A stretch of 13,217 nucleotides of DNA from an uncultured Planctomycetota bacterium (GCA_902797455.1 CADBTE010000040.1:1-13217), one strand, 5' to 3'. Numbered from the stretch's first letter, positions 4,477 to 12,719 are shown. A program made the numbers and translations. Notes: generated by a model from the letters alone, not told the origin.

Positions 4477-6465
4477 ATGAAAACAAACCGTTCCAGTCAA
4501 TGGAAGATACTGCTGGCTATGCTTGGCGTTGCCGCGCTGGGGCTCGGAACGATCTCCAGCGTGTCAAGGGCCGGCTGCGGCTGCGGCGGCGGTTCTCCGG
4601 CGGCGGTGGCACAGCCGCGGGTGATCACGCGCCCGGTCGCCGTCCAGGCCCCGGTTTACACGTCGGCACCGGTCTACACTTCCGCGCCGGTCTACAGCGC
4701 GCCGGTAGTTCGCTCCGCGGCTCGTCCGTGCCGGGTCTGCGCCCCGCGGGTGAACTACTCCTGCTCGGCTTGTCCGGCGCCGGTGGTTGTCAGCTGTTCC
4801 CCGAGCCGTCCGATCTCGCGGACTTACCCCGAGACCGAGATGCGCGAAGAGGAAGTCACAACCTACGAAACCGTCTGGGATGAAGAGACCCGTTACCGCG
4901 AGCGAACAGTCACCCGTCAGGTCGCCGAGACCTCGGTTCGTCAAGAGAAGTACACCGTCTCGAAGCCCGTCTGGGAGACCGTAGAAAGAGAATCGTCCTA
5001 CGACGTGGTTCGCTACGTTCCCGAGACGACCGAGAAAGAAGAGATCCAAACCGTTTGCCGTCCGGTCACCGAGTACGAGGAGCGCCAGTATACCGAGACG
5101 GTCAATCGTCCCGTCACCGAGACGGTAATGCAGGAGCGCTGCGTAACGGTCAATCGTCCGGTCACCACTTGCCAGACACAAATCCGCGACCGGGGCGGAT
5201 ACGTTACCCGCTATACCCCCGAGCCGCCGAAGGAATACACCCGTCTGACGTGGCAGCGGGGCGGAGAATACTTCGATCCGGCCACGGGAACCACAAAGAC
5301 CCGCCTCCCCGGTCTGTACTGGACCGATCTGCGTGCCCAGCCGGAGTATCGTCCCCAGCAGGTCTGGCAGCCCAATCTGGTTTCGGAGCAGGTTCAGGTC
5401 ACCAGCTATGTCCCTGAGACGATTCGCGAGCAAGTCCCCGTCACGGTCAACCGTGTTATTCAGGAGCAGGTAACCCGCACCGAGCAGGTCCCCGTCACGC
5501 GGATGGTCTCGGAGCAGGTCACCAAAAAGATCCCGGTAACAACCTACAAACCGGTCACCGAACGGGTCGTTCAGAAGATCCCCGAGAAGGTCTGCCGAAT
5601 GGTGACCGAAGAGCGCGTTCGTGACATCCCCGTCACCACATACAAGCCGGTTACCGAAGTGATTCGCGAGCCGTACACCGTCAAGGTGGCCCGTCAGGTC
5701 GCCAAGGTGACTAAGGTTCAGCGTCCGGTAACGGTCTACAAGCAGTATCCGGTCTGCGACAAGTGCGCCAATGCCTCGATGCCGTGCGAGCAGTGCCGCG
5801 CCGCCGGAAAAGTGATCTCCGGCCCGAACGGCTGCCCGGTAAATACCGCCAGTGACACAGCCGCCAGTAATACCACCGCCAGTGACGCGGCCGCCGGTGA
5901 TTCGACCCCGACGCTGGTCGAGGAGTCGAGCGTCAAAAAGCCGGAAAGCCAGGCCGCCGAGCCGGCAAGCCCCGCCCCGGCCGCCGAGACAGACCGCAGC
6001 GCCGCGGTGAGATACCCCGGTCCGGTTCCGGACGATGAAGTCGTCTCGACCGAAGACCCGGCCATTCCGCAGGCCGACGCCAAGACCTACAGCGCCGAAT
6101 CTCCGGTGAGCGGCGCCGGCTACCAGGGTGATTCGTCCAGTACCGCCCGACCGGCCTCGGCCCAAGACGCCGCCTCGCCGAACGAGGCCAAACCGGTTCC
6201 GGTCGAGGTCAAATATCCCAGCACCCCGGCCCCGCCGCTTCCGGACGCCGGCAGCGTCTCACCGTCGAACGATTCCGCCGAGCCGGCGGCGCAGCCGGCT
6301 GCTTCGGCCCCCGCGGCCGAGAAGCCCGTTTCCCGGCCCGAGACCACCGGCGCCGCCGACGATACCTCGGCGTTCACACTCTACGACAGTACGAATCCGG
6401 TCGCCGAATCGTCGGTCCGCAAGATCCCGACCCAATCCCCGACCGAATTCCTCAGGAATCGGTAA
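4477..6465 (+). CDS. Secreted YTV-type repeat protein, probable planctomycete cell-surface/wall component
   Basis: A 662-residue protein. Residues 1-32 are a Sec signal peptide (KTNRSSQWK, then a hydrophobic core, cleavage probably after SRA). The mature protein starts GCGCGGG. Tandem APVYTS heptad-like repeats follow (58-78), then a cysteine cluster (C85, C88, C96, C99, C107). Residues 117-420 are a long array of beta-like Val/Thr/Glu repeats such as EKYTVSKPVWETV, VNRPVTETV, IPVTTYKPVTERV (352) and IPVTTYKPVTEVI (384). A second cluster, CDKCANASMPCEQC, lies at 427-440. The tail from 455 is disordered Ala/Pro/Ser/Glu. This pattern matches the YTV proteins described as wall components in Rhodopirellula baltica, where cysteine cross-linking is thought to matter. 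AAGGAG lies 9 bases before the ATG. Two strong promoters suggest abundant expression. Family placement is from composition and motifs, not alignment. Confidence 0.85.
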   Translation: MKTNRSSQWKILLAMLGVAALGLGTISSVSRAGCGCGGGSPAAVAQPRVITRPVAVQAPVYTSAPVYTSAPVYSAPVVRSAARPCRVCAPRVNYSCSACPAPVVVSCSPSRPISRTYPETEMREEEVTTYETVWDEETRYRERTVTRQVAETSVRQEKYTVSKPVWETVERESSYDVVRYVPETTEKEEIQTVCRPVTEYEERQYTETVNRPVTETVMQERCVTVNRPVTTCQTQIRDRGGYVTRYTPEPPKEYTRLTWQRGGEYFDPATGTTKTRLPGLYWTDLRAQPEYRPQQVWQPNLVSEQVQVTSYVPETIREQVPVTVNRVIQEQVTRTEQVPVTRMVSEQVTKKIPVTTYKPVTERVVQKIPEKVCRMVTEERVRDIPVTTYKPVTEVIREPYTVKVARQVAKVTKVQRPVTVYKQYPVCDKCANASMPCEQCRAAGKVISGPNGCPVNTASDTAASNTTASDAAAGDSTPTLVEESSVKKPESQAAEPASPAPAAETDRSAAVRYPGPVPDDEVVSTEDPAIPQADAKTYSAESPVSGAGYQGDSSSTARPASAQDAASPNEAKPVPVEVKYPSTPAPPLPDAGSVSPSNDSAEPAAQPAASAPAAEKPVSRPETTGAADDTSAFTLYDSTNPVAESSVRKIPTQSPTEFLRNR

Positions 6466-6492
6466 CATTTTCCCAGCGGACGGTTCCCTTTG

Positions 6493-6532
6493 AAAAGAAG
6501 ACCTTCGCTTTCACGGGCGAAGGTCTTTTTTT
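6493..6532 (+). terminator. Strong Rho-independent terminator after the YTV-type gene
   Basis: AAGACCTTCGC (6498-6508) and GCGAAGGTCTT (6517-6527) are a perfect 11-bp stem with an 8-base loop, followed by an unbroken T-run. It isolates the surface-protein gene from the next operon. Confidence 0.92.
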
Positions 6533-6592
6533 ACCCCTCGTTTTCCTCGGGCAAAGGGACCTGCCGCGGATCGAAAGCGCCCCTGTTTTCTC

Positions 6593-6627
6593 TTTACACA
6601 GGGGGACAAACTGATAAAATACCCTCT
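6593..6627 (+). promoter_or_regulatory. Promoter abutting the ketoacyl-synthase-like gene (leaderless arrangement)
   Basis: TTTACA (6593-6598), a 16-base spacer and TAAAAT (6615-6620) form a good sigma-70 promoter. The usual start, about 7-8 bases after the -10 box, falls at 6627-6628, which is the A of the start codon. No ribosome site lies before the ATG, agreeing with a leaderless mRNA. Confidence 0.65.
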
Positions 6628-7986
6628 ATGCCAGAGCAAGAAACATCCAACAGCAGCCGACGTGTAGTGATCACCGGGATCGGACAGATTTCCGCGGCCG
6701 GGCTGACGCCGGAATCTCTTTGGGAAACCTGTACCCAGGGGAAGAGCAAAGTTCACGCGCTTGTCCGGTCGGGTGATTTTTGCCCTGAAAACGCTCTGCG
6801 GTTCGCCGCCCCGGCGGACGATTTCACCGGTTCGATCGCTGATTTTGGGGAGCTCGATCCGGCGCTGAGCAAAAATATCCGCAAGTCGCTCAAGCTCATG
6901 GCGCGCGAGATCCAGATGGGGGTCGCCAGCGCGCAGCGGGCTCTGTGTTCGGCATCGGTCGGCGCGGAAACCTTTGATCCGTCCCGCGTCGGGGTCTCTT
7001 TCGCCTCCGATTACGTCATCACCACGCCCGAGGAGCTGTGCGCCGCCGTGGCGGCGTGCATGGACGGCGGCCGGTTTAACTTCAGCCGCTGGGGGGGCGA
7101 CGGGCTTCGGCAGATGACTCCGCTGTGGCAGCTGAAGTTCCTCCCCAACATGTCGACCTCCCACATCTCGATCCTCAACTCGTTCCACGGGGTCGGGTTC
7201 AACACCACCGGGCGCGAGGCCTCGGTCGGGGCGTCGCTGGCCGAGGCGGTCTCGGCTATCGGCTCGGGGCGTGTCGACGCGATGGTCGTCGGGGCGACCG
7301 GCTCGCGGATTCACCCCGTCAAGCAGGCCGGCGCGATTCGCGGTGATGTCCTGGCCGACCCGTCCCTCGACCCGGAGACCGCCTCCCGGCCGTTCGATCC
7401 CGATCGCACCGGCATGGTTCTCGGCGAAGGGGCCGCCGCGGTCTTTATCGAGACCCTCGAGGGGGCGCAGAAGCGCGGTGTTCCCATTTTCGCCGAGGTT
7501 CTCGGTTCGGTGACCCGGGGCTGTCCCCGCTATCGCGCCGGTTCCAGAGATTTATCCTCGCCGTCGGAAGCTGATCTGACGCGTTCGTACCTGCTGACGC
7601 TGGGGGCGCTTTTCGCCCGGGCCCAGATCGCCCCCGACCAGATAGGCCATATCAACGCCAACGGGCTGGGAACCCCCCTCGACGACCGCGCCGAGGCGGC
7701 GGCCATCCGTGCCTTTTTCGGTTCGGCCGCCGATACGATCCCCGTCACCTGCCTGAAGGGGCATATCGGCAACCCGGGGGCGGGGGGTGGCTTCATCGAT
7801 CTGATCGCTTCGATCCTGGCGCTCAAAGAGGGGGTACTTTTCCCGATTCTCAACAACCGCACCGACGACCCGCTGTGCCCTATTCGTCCGGTGCGTCAAT
7901 TCGGCGAGCCGGCGGGAAAAACCTTCCTAAAGCTCGCCGGGCAAAAGTTCGGCCAGACTTCGGCGGTTCTTATTCGCGGCCTCTAA
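6628..7986 (+). CDS. FabF-like beta-ketoacyl synthase fold protein with apparently substituted catalytic triad
   Basis: A 452-residue thiolase-fold protein. Fold markers of FabF/KAS II are clear: RRVVITGIGQISAAG at the N-terminus, GRVDAMVVGATG (214-225), ASRPFDPDRTGMVLGEGAA (252-270), INANGLGTPLDDRAEA (342-357) and LKGHIGNPGAGGG (376-388). In active enzymes the triad is Cys in TACxSG, His in NAHGT and His in KSxxGH. Here the first site reads TTGREAS (R196/E197 instead of Cys), the second NANGL (N345), and the third KGHIGN (N382); the conserved Lys (K377) remains. Condensing activity is therefore doubtful; it may be a decarboxylase-like, partner (compare chain-length factors, which lack the Cys) or ligand-binding protein. 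The start at 6628 gives the normal N-terminus; an open frame back to 6490 runs over the terminator and promoter and is not coding. It is the first gene of an operon with rsmG 12 bases behind. Confidence 0.85.
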   Translation: MPEQETSNSSRRVVITGIGQISAAGLTPESLWETCTQGKSKVHALVRSGDFCPENALRFAAPADDFTGSIADFGELDPALSKNIRKSLKLMAREIQMGVASAQRALCSASVGAETFDPSRVGVSFASDYVITTPEELCAAVAACMDGGRFNFSRWGGDGLRQMTPLWQLKFLPNMSTSHISILNSFHGVGFNTTGREASVGASLAEAVSAIGSGRVDAMVVGATGSRIHPVKQAGAIRGDVLADPSLDPETASRPFDPDRTGMVLGEGAAAVFIETLEGAQKRGVPIFAEVLGSVTRGCPRYRAGSRDLSSPSEADLTRSYLLTLGALFARAQIAPDQIGHINANGLGTPLDDRAEAAAIRAFFGSAADTIPVTCLKGHIGNPGAGGGFIDLIASILALKEGVLFPILNNRTDDPLCPIRPVRQFGEPAGKTFLKLAGQKFGQTSAVLIRGL

Positions 7987-7998
7987 ACGCTTACTCCT

Positions 7999-9021
7999 AT
8001 GTCCGAAACACCCTCCAACACCTTAGCCGAGACGCTCAAAAGATACGATATCGCGCTTTCGCCCGGCAAGATCCGGCGTCTGGAGACGTATGCCCTTGAA
8101 CTGTGGCAGTGGAATACCAAACTCAATCTTACCCGCCACAACGATTGGGATAAATTCGTCACTCGCGATCTTATCGATTCGATTCATCTGGCCGCCTGCC
8201 TGCAAAAGGGGGAAAGTCTCCTCGATGTCGGCACCGGCGGGGGCGTTCCCGGGGTGCTTTTGACCATTTTGCGCCCCGATCTTCGGGTCGATCTGTGTGA
8301 TTCGACCGGCAAAAAGACCGTCGCTTTGGGGGCGATTCTCGACGCCGTCGGACTAAAGAACAACCTGTGGCACGCCAAGGCCGAAGAGCTCCTGCGCGTG
8401 CGGCGCTACCATACTCTGGTGATCCGCGCCGTCTCGAAAATGGATCGCCTTTTGACGATGTTCGCCCCCTGTTGGCAGGCGTTCGACCGTCTGCTGATGA
8501 TCAAAGGCCCCTCGTGGATTGAGGAGCGGAAAGTATCACGGCATCTCGGTCTGCTGACCAATATGGCGCTTCGCAAGATCGATGAATACACCATCCCGGG
8601 GGACGAGCACAGCAGCGTGATTCTTCAGGTCTGCCAAAAGAATCGCTACGAAGAGATCCGTCAGCGTGAGGAAGACCTGGCCGCCGGCAAACCGATCGCC
8701 CCGATCCCCGAGATCCTGGCGGTCGACAACAAAGTCCGCCGTCCGGCAGCGCAGCGCGCGCCGCGGACAAAAGGCAGACCCGCCGCGCGCCGCGGTGACG
8801 CCCCCCCCGCCGCCGGCCGCGGCCCCAAAGGCGGCACGCGGCGCCGAACGCCAGACGAGGAAAACAAAAAGCATGGGAAGGGATGGGTTCATCCCGACAC
8901 CCCCTTTACGCGCCCCAAGACCGACCCCAAAACCATCGTCCGCGGCAAGAGCGCCGCGCCGGCAAAGAAACGCTCGGCCGCGGGCGGTTCCCCGGCGAAC
9001 AAGCGCAAGGACGAACAATAA
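7999..9021 (+). CDS. rsmG: 16S rRNA (guanine-N7) methyltransferase RsmG with long basic C-terminal extension
   Basis: Uses S-adenosylmethionine to methylate N7 of the conserved G527 (E. coli numbering) of 16S rRNA. Residues 1-215 are the RsmG/GidB core: NLTRHNDWDKFVTRDLIDS (43-61), the SAM-binding motif LLDVGTGGGVPG (74-85), DLCDSTGKKT (98-107) and IRAVSKMDRLL (142-152). Usual length is 200-240 residues; here 340. The additional 105-125 residues are low-complexity, rich in Lys, Arg, Pro, Ala and Gly (for example RRPAAQRAPRTKGRPAARRG), with a GKGWVHPDTPFTRPKTDPKT segment, and probably bind rRNA or are disordered. The start follows the ketoacyl-synthase stop by 12 bases, with no clear ribosome site, suggesting coupled translation. 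The common bacterial neighbours mnmG, parA and parB are absent from the window. Confidence 0.9.
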   Translation: MSETPSNTLAETLKRYDIALSPGKIRRLETYALELWQWNTKLNLTRHNDWDKFVTRDLIDSIHLAACLQKGESLLDVGTGGGVPGVLLTILRPDLRVDLCDSTGKKTVALGAILDAVGLKNNLWHAKAEELLRVRRYHTLVIRAVSKMDRLLTMFAPCWQAFDRLLMIKGPSWIEERKVSRHLGLLTNMALRKIDEYTIPGDEHSSVILQVCQKNRYEEIRQREEDLAAGKPIAPIPEILAVDNKVRRPAAQRAPRTKGRPAARRGDAPPAAGRGPKGGTRRRTPDEENKKHGKGWVHPDTPFTRPKTDPKTIVRGKSAAPAKKRSAAGGSPANKRKDEQ

Positions 9022-9037
9022 TGAAAGGACGAACCCC

Positions 9038-10921
9038 ATGAATCGGACCGTACCGACATCGTTCTTTATTCTGCTTGGTCTGATCCTCATAACGGCCGGC
9101 TGCCATAAACAGACCGATCCGGCCGGCGACGCCGGCGACATGTCGGGGGCGACCATCAGTTCCGACTTTCCCTCGGTGGCACAGATCCCCGAGTTCGAGA
9201 CCCCCGAAATCGTCTCGCTCACGGCCGAGGAACTCGCCGCGCTGGGTCCGGCCAACGATCTCCCCGCCGAGTGGGTTCTCCCCGGCGCCTTCTCGGCGCG
9301 CGTTTTTCGGCCGACACGGTTTAAGAGTTGCCCCCTGTACGACACCGCCACCGCCTTTCTCGAGAAAAACAGCGTGATACTCGCCAACTGGGGACAGTTC
9401 AAAGAGCTTGACCTGGTGGTCGAAAGCGAGGGAATCTCGTTTGTTCCGCTCACCGATCCGGCCAGCGGCCAGACGCTTCCGCAGCGCTTCCCGCTCCCGG
9501 TCAGAGCGCTCTGCCTGACCAAGAGTGAGCCGTTCGGCGCCGAGGCGATCACCAACTTCGCGTTCGGCCAGCAGCAGACCGGTCTGGCCGACCAGACGAT
9601 CGGCTCCTTCACGGTCAAGGCGATCACCCGCCAGGTCAGGGTTCCCCTCGACAGCACCGGCCGAAACAGCGCGACCGTCGACGATATCGTCACCGCGCTG
9701 TACCAGCCCGCCCCCAACAGCGCGGTCATCCTCACCGCCCCCAAACAGGACGTTGAGCGCTTCTTCACCCTCGGCGGCGGCGACAGCCGCGGCGCGCTGG
9801 CGCAGCGGCTGGGACGCCTCGACACGACCAAGAGCGATTTCACCTTCCTCTACGATTTCCAGAACTCCCTCAAAGAGGCGATCCATCTTCCCGTCTCGCA
9901 GGAACTGGCCGACCTGCTGGTCAAAAAGGCCAAGGCGGCGGCGCTGAAGATCAACGGTTCGGCCGCCGATGGGGAAAGCGCGATCACCATCGACACGGTC
10001 GCCGGCAGTGCCGAGGACGCGGTTGAAATCGAACACGGTTTCGGCACGGCGCTGATGCAGCTGGTTCAGATGCGGGAGAAGCTTCCCGAGGAGACGCCCG
10101 CCGAGCTGTCCGACTATATGAACCGCCTGGGAGAAATCGTTAAGACGACGGCGAAAGTCGAAAAGAACGATCAGATCGTCACCGTCTCTTTCCCGAAGAA
10201 CGAGGCGGTTCAGTCGCTGCTCGGCGACGCGCTCGGTTACTTCAATCGGGCGATCGATCAGGCGAACCAGCAGGCGCGCTATCAGCAGGTGGCGCAGCAG
10301 CTGGCGTTCATCGGCCGGGCGATGAACAACACCTATTACGCCAAGAACAACGAGCTGCCGCCGCTGGCGATCCGCGCCGCCGACGGGACGCCCCTTTTGA
10401 GCTGGCGCGTGGCGCTGCTGCCCGCCTTCGGCCCCGAGGGGGAGGCGCTCTACAATCAGTTCAAACTCGACGAGCCGTGGGACAGCGAAAACAACATCAA
10501 GCTGCTGGAGAAGATGCCGCAAATCTACGCCAGCCCGCTCGATCCGACGATCACGACGAAGACGACCTACCAGATGTTCGCCTCGCCCGACACACCGTTC
10601 GGCGCCGCCGGCGGGGCGCTGAAACTCGGCGATATCCCGAACCCCGGCCATACCTTTATGGTGGTGGCGGTGGTCCCCGAAAAGGCGATCGAATGGACCC
10701 GTCCCGACACGCTCGCCTTCCAGCCGGATAAGTTCACCGAGATCTTCGGGAACATCGTCCTGGCCGCCCCGGTTATGGGCGAGCTGTTCGGCGCCCCGCT
10801 GACCGGCGCCGAGGACGAGATCAAGGCGATCACCGGCTGGATCATGGGCCAGGCGCCGGAGCAGGACGAGGCCGAAGCCCCGTCGGCCCCGGCCGAGACC
10901 CCGGCCGAGCCGCTGCCGTAA
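9038..10921 (+). CDS. Lipoprotein with C-terminal DUF1559-type module
   Basis: A 627-residue predicted lipoprotein. Residues 1-21 are a lipoprotein signal (FFILLGLILITAG) with Cys22 as the lipidation site. About 60 Asp/Glu/Pro-rich linker residues follow, then a long alpha/beta region (roughly 80-410) that I do not recognise. From about 415 comes a module typical of the planctomycete DUF1559 family: IGRAMNNTYYAKNNELPPLA, LLSWRVALLPAF (453-464), LYNQFKLDEPWDSENN (471-486), MPQIYASP, then IPNPGHTFMVVAVVPEKAIEWT. DUF1559 proteins usually start with a type IV pilin-like helix; here a lipobox replaces it. The tail is Ala/Pro/Glu rich. The ATG at 9038 is chosen over the longer open frame back to 8666, which overlaps rsmG, because AAAGGA lies 8 bases upstream and a signal peptide begins there. 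It is third in the operon, ended by a terminator. Confidence 0.85.
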   Translation: MNRTVPTSFFILLGLILITAGCHKQTDPAGDAGDMSGATISSDFPSVAQIPEFETPEIVSLTAEELAALGPANDLPAEWVLPGAFSARVFRPTRFKSCPLYDTATAFLEKNSVILANWGQFKELDLVVESEGISFVPLTDPASGQTLPQRFPLPVRALCLTKSEPFGAEAITNFAFGQQQTGLADQTIGSFTVKAITRQVRVPLDSTGRNSATVDDIVTALYQPAPNSAVILTAPKQDVERFFTLGGGDSRGALAQRLGRLDTTKSDFTFLYDFQNSLKEAIHLPVSQELADLLVKKAKAAALKINGSAADGESAITIDTVAGSAEDAVEIEHGFGTALMQLVQMREKLPEETPAELSDYMNRLGEIVKTTAKVEKNDQIVTVSFPKNEAVQSLLGDALGYFNRAIDQANQQARYQQVAQQLAFIGRAMNNTYYAKNNELPPLAIRAADGTPLLSWRVALLPAFGPEGEALYNQFKLDEPWDSENNIKLLEKMPQIYASPLDPTITTKTTYQMFASPDTPFGAAGGALKLGDIPNPGHTFMVVAVVPEKAIEWTRPDTLAFQPDKFTEIFGNIVLAAPVMGELFGAPLTGAEDEIKAITGWIMGQAPEQDEAEAPSAPAETPAEPLP

Positions 10922-10956
10922 AAGAAACAGCGCGGACGATTCGCGAAACGACAAAG

Positions 10957-10988
10957 AGGGGGGGGCCTAAAAGCCCCCCTTCTTTTTC
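10957..10988. terminator. Shared bidirectional terminator between convergent operons
   Basis: GGGGGGC (10960-10966) and GCCCCCC (10973-10979) form a 7-bp GC stem with loop CTAAAA. On the plus strand it is followed by TTCTTTTTCG; on the minus strand by TCTTTGTCGTTTCG, a poorer tail. It lies between the lipoprotein stop (10921) and the minus-strand stop at 11020. Confidence 0.8.
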
Positions 10989-11019
10989 GTCCTTTTCCTT
11001 TTCGCGGCTCTTCCCCGCG

Positions 11020-12696
11020 TTAGTCCTCTTCTTCGGAAACGGGCACTTCCTTGAGATCGCGGTGGTGCGACGTCGTCATGCGAAAGACCTTTTTCGGCCC
11101 GGTTTTGGGATCAACCTCGTAGATATCCACACCGCTCCATGCCCTGGAGAGCCACCATCCCATGGTCGCTTTCCCATCCAAATAGACCCCATCATAGTAG
11201 TAGCTTGTGATGAGCCCTGTGGCGGAATACGAATATCGAATCAGCGGTTGATAGCGAGGATCGTCTAACAGTATGATCTCTCTGCCTTCTGGCATCCGCG
11301 CCGGCGGTACTACCATGATCCCGATCGAATCCCCATCGGGCACGGTCAAATAACATGAAGTCCCTATAAAATGGCATTCGTCGTCGGAGGACGGCGGGGT
11401 TCCCTCGAGCGAGGATACCGAATCGAAATCGAAAACGCACTGTTTGGGGATCTGAAGATTTTGACTGTGATGACGCCGGGTATCGGATGATTGAAATGAA
11501 ACGAATTCGATGGAATCGTTCTTCACCGCCAGTTTTAACGCTCTGACCGGATAGAAGTCCTGGTGATAGTAGATAAAGAGATTATCGCCGTCCTCTATGG
11601 CGTTAATATAGCGATACAACAGGTTGGGAATCGATTCGTTCCTTAATATCTCCGAGGGGATAAGGGAAAGGAGGGACGTTTTATATTCCCACTGGTCATT
11701 TCTCTTCTCGTAGATCGCGAAATCATCCCAGGGAAGCGCGTCGGCCGCGCAGCCGCAGACCACCGGCGCCGGGACGTAATTGTGGATGAACAGATAGTTC
11801 CCGACCGCGATCGAATAAAGCCCCATGCCGCCGGGCAGCGCGTACTGGGCCAGGGGCGGCGGGGCAATCGTCTGGATCAGTTCAGGCCCGGCCGATTCGT
11901 CCAGTTTATAGACGTAGGAAATCCCGCGTTTGTTCGATTTAAGTACCTTCTCAAGAGCCGGTTCCCGCTCGAGAAGCATCTCGTATATCGGTGAACCCTC
12001 TATATTGTTCGCCGTGTCGGTTTCGTAATTCTCATACGAGACAATCAGCTCGTCGTCTTCGGTCAAGACGAACTTTCTTTCGAGTCTGTGAGAGACCCGC
12101 GTGATATGGGACAGATCCGGATCGACGCTCTGGCGGCTGTCGATTGTGGAGTGATAGGCCCACCGGCCGTCTTTTTTGTGAAAGATAATGATCGCGCAAA
12201 GGTCGCTCGGTTCGACATCCTGGGAATCCGATATTCCGAAGGCGAACCAGTTTTCGTTCATTCCGATCGACAGGATCGGATCATTCTTGTGCCGGTGTTC
12301 ATAGTTATCGAAGCAGCACCGCGCGCCGCCCAAAAGATCGGCCAGATCGATCTTCTGCTTCAGCTGCCAGCGGGAGGAATCTTTGGCGATAAAATAGAGC
12401 TTTGCCGCCGGTTCCTCCACCCCCGTCATCAGGACCGCCGCCTGGTTCTCCCTTATAATCACCTGAGGAATCTTCCGCGAACGAATCGACGCCGCCTGGT
12501 CAACCATCCCCTTGTTGGTCGGCAGGAAATCGGCCAGCCACAAGCCGAACCGCGTTAATTCTCTGGTAGGATAGGGAACGTAGACCTTTCCGGTTGACCT
12601 GACAGAGACAAATTGAACGATGAAAAACAGGCCCAGAATAACGGGAAGCCATCGCCATACGAGCCGAAATCGATACCGATCGGTCCACTTGCTCAT
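11020..12696 (-). CDS. Membrane-anchored probable beta-propeller protein of unknown function
   Basis: A 558-residue protein with a basic N-terminus and one membrane segment (about residues 14-33, LVWRWLPVILGLFFIVQFVS), so most of the chain is probably outside the cytoplasmic membrane. The rest is beta-rich with recurring blade-like units of the form hydrophobic-Tyr/Phe-x4-5-Trp-x4-5-hydrophobic: LYFIAKDSSRWQLKQKI (100), IIIFHKKDGRWAYHSTI (169), SYVYKLDESAGPELIQTI (260) and FAIYEKRNDQWEYKTSL (327). These resemble FG-GAP/integrin-like propeller repeats. The C-terminal YDGVYLDGK...AWSGVDIYE...KKVFRMTTSHHRDL recurs in the upstream neighbour. The start at 12696 is set by GGGAG 7 bases before the ATG and the signal-anchor position; an extension to 12729 would overlap the neighbour. 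The gene is 23 bases from that paralog's stop, hence one operon. No enzyme motif was seen. Confidence 0.75.
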   Translation of the reverse strand: MSKWTDRYRFRLVWRWLPVILGLFFIVQFVSVRSTGKVYVPYPTRELTRFGLWLADFLPTNKGMVDQAASIRSRKIPQVIIRENQAAVLMTGVEEPAAKLYFIAKDSSRWQLKQKIDLADLLGGARCCFDNYEHRHKNDPILSIGMNENWFAFGISDSQDVEPSDLCAIIIFHKKDGRWAYHSTIDSRQSVDPDLSHITRVSHRLERKFVLTEDDELIVSYENYETDTANNIEGSPIYEMLLEREPALEKVLKSNKRGISYVYKLDESAGPELIQTIAPPPLAQYALPGGMGLYSIAVGNYLFIHNYVPAPVVCGCAADALPWDDFAIYEKRNDQWEYKTSLLSLIPSEILRNESIPNLLYRYINAIEDGDNLFIYYHQDFYPVRALKLAVKNDSIEFVSFQSSDTRRHHSQNLQIPKQCVFDFDSVSSLEGTPPSSDDECHFIGTSCYLTVPDGDSIGIMVVPPARMPEGREIILLDDPRYQPLIRYSYSATGLITSYYYDGVYLDGKATMGWWLSRAWSGVDIYEVDPKTGPKKVFRMTTSHHRDLKEVPVSEEED

Positions 12697-12719
12697 TTTT
12701 GTTCTCCCGCGTTTGAAGG

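Noticed and set aside
4564..6165. 533-codon open frame on the minus strand opposite the YTV-type gene
   Set aside because: It is a GC-rich shadow: the plus-strand product has a signal peptide, ribosome site, promoters and repeat domains, while this frame is Arg/Gly-rich low-complexity with no ribosome site or recognisable domain.
6490..6627. N-terminal extension of the ketoacyl-synthase-like gene back to 6490
   Set aside because: The extra 46 codons cover a perfect terminator and a promoter, and the family N-terminus starts just after the ATG at 6628.
8906..10954. 682-codon open frame on the minus strand opposite the lipoprotein gene (and a 435-codon frame at 8536-9843)
   Set aside because: Both are rich in Arg, Gly and Leu, match no family I know, and lie opposite well-supported genes with lipobox, DUF1559-type and RsmG motifs.
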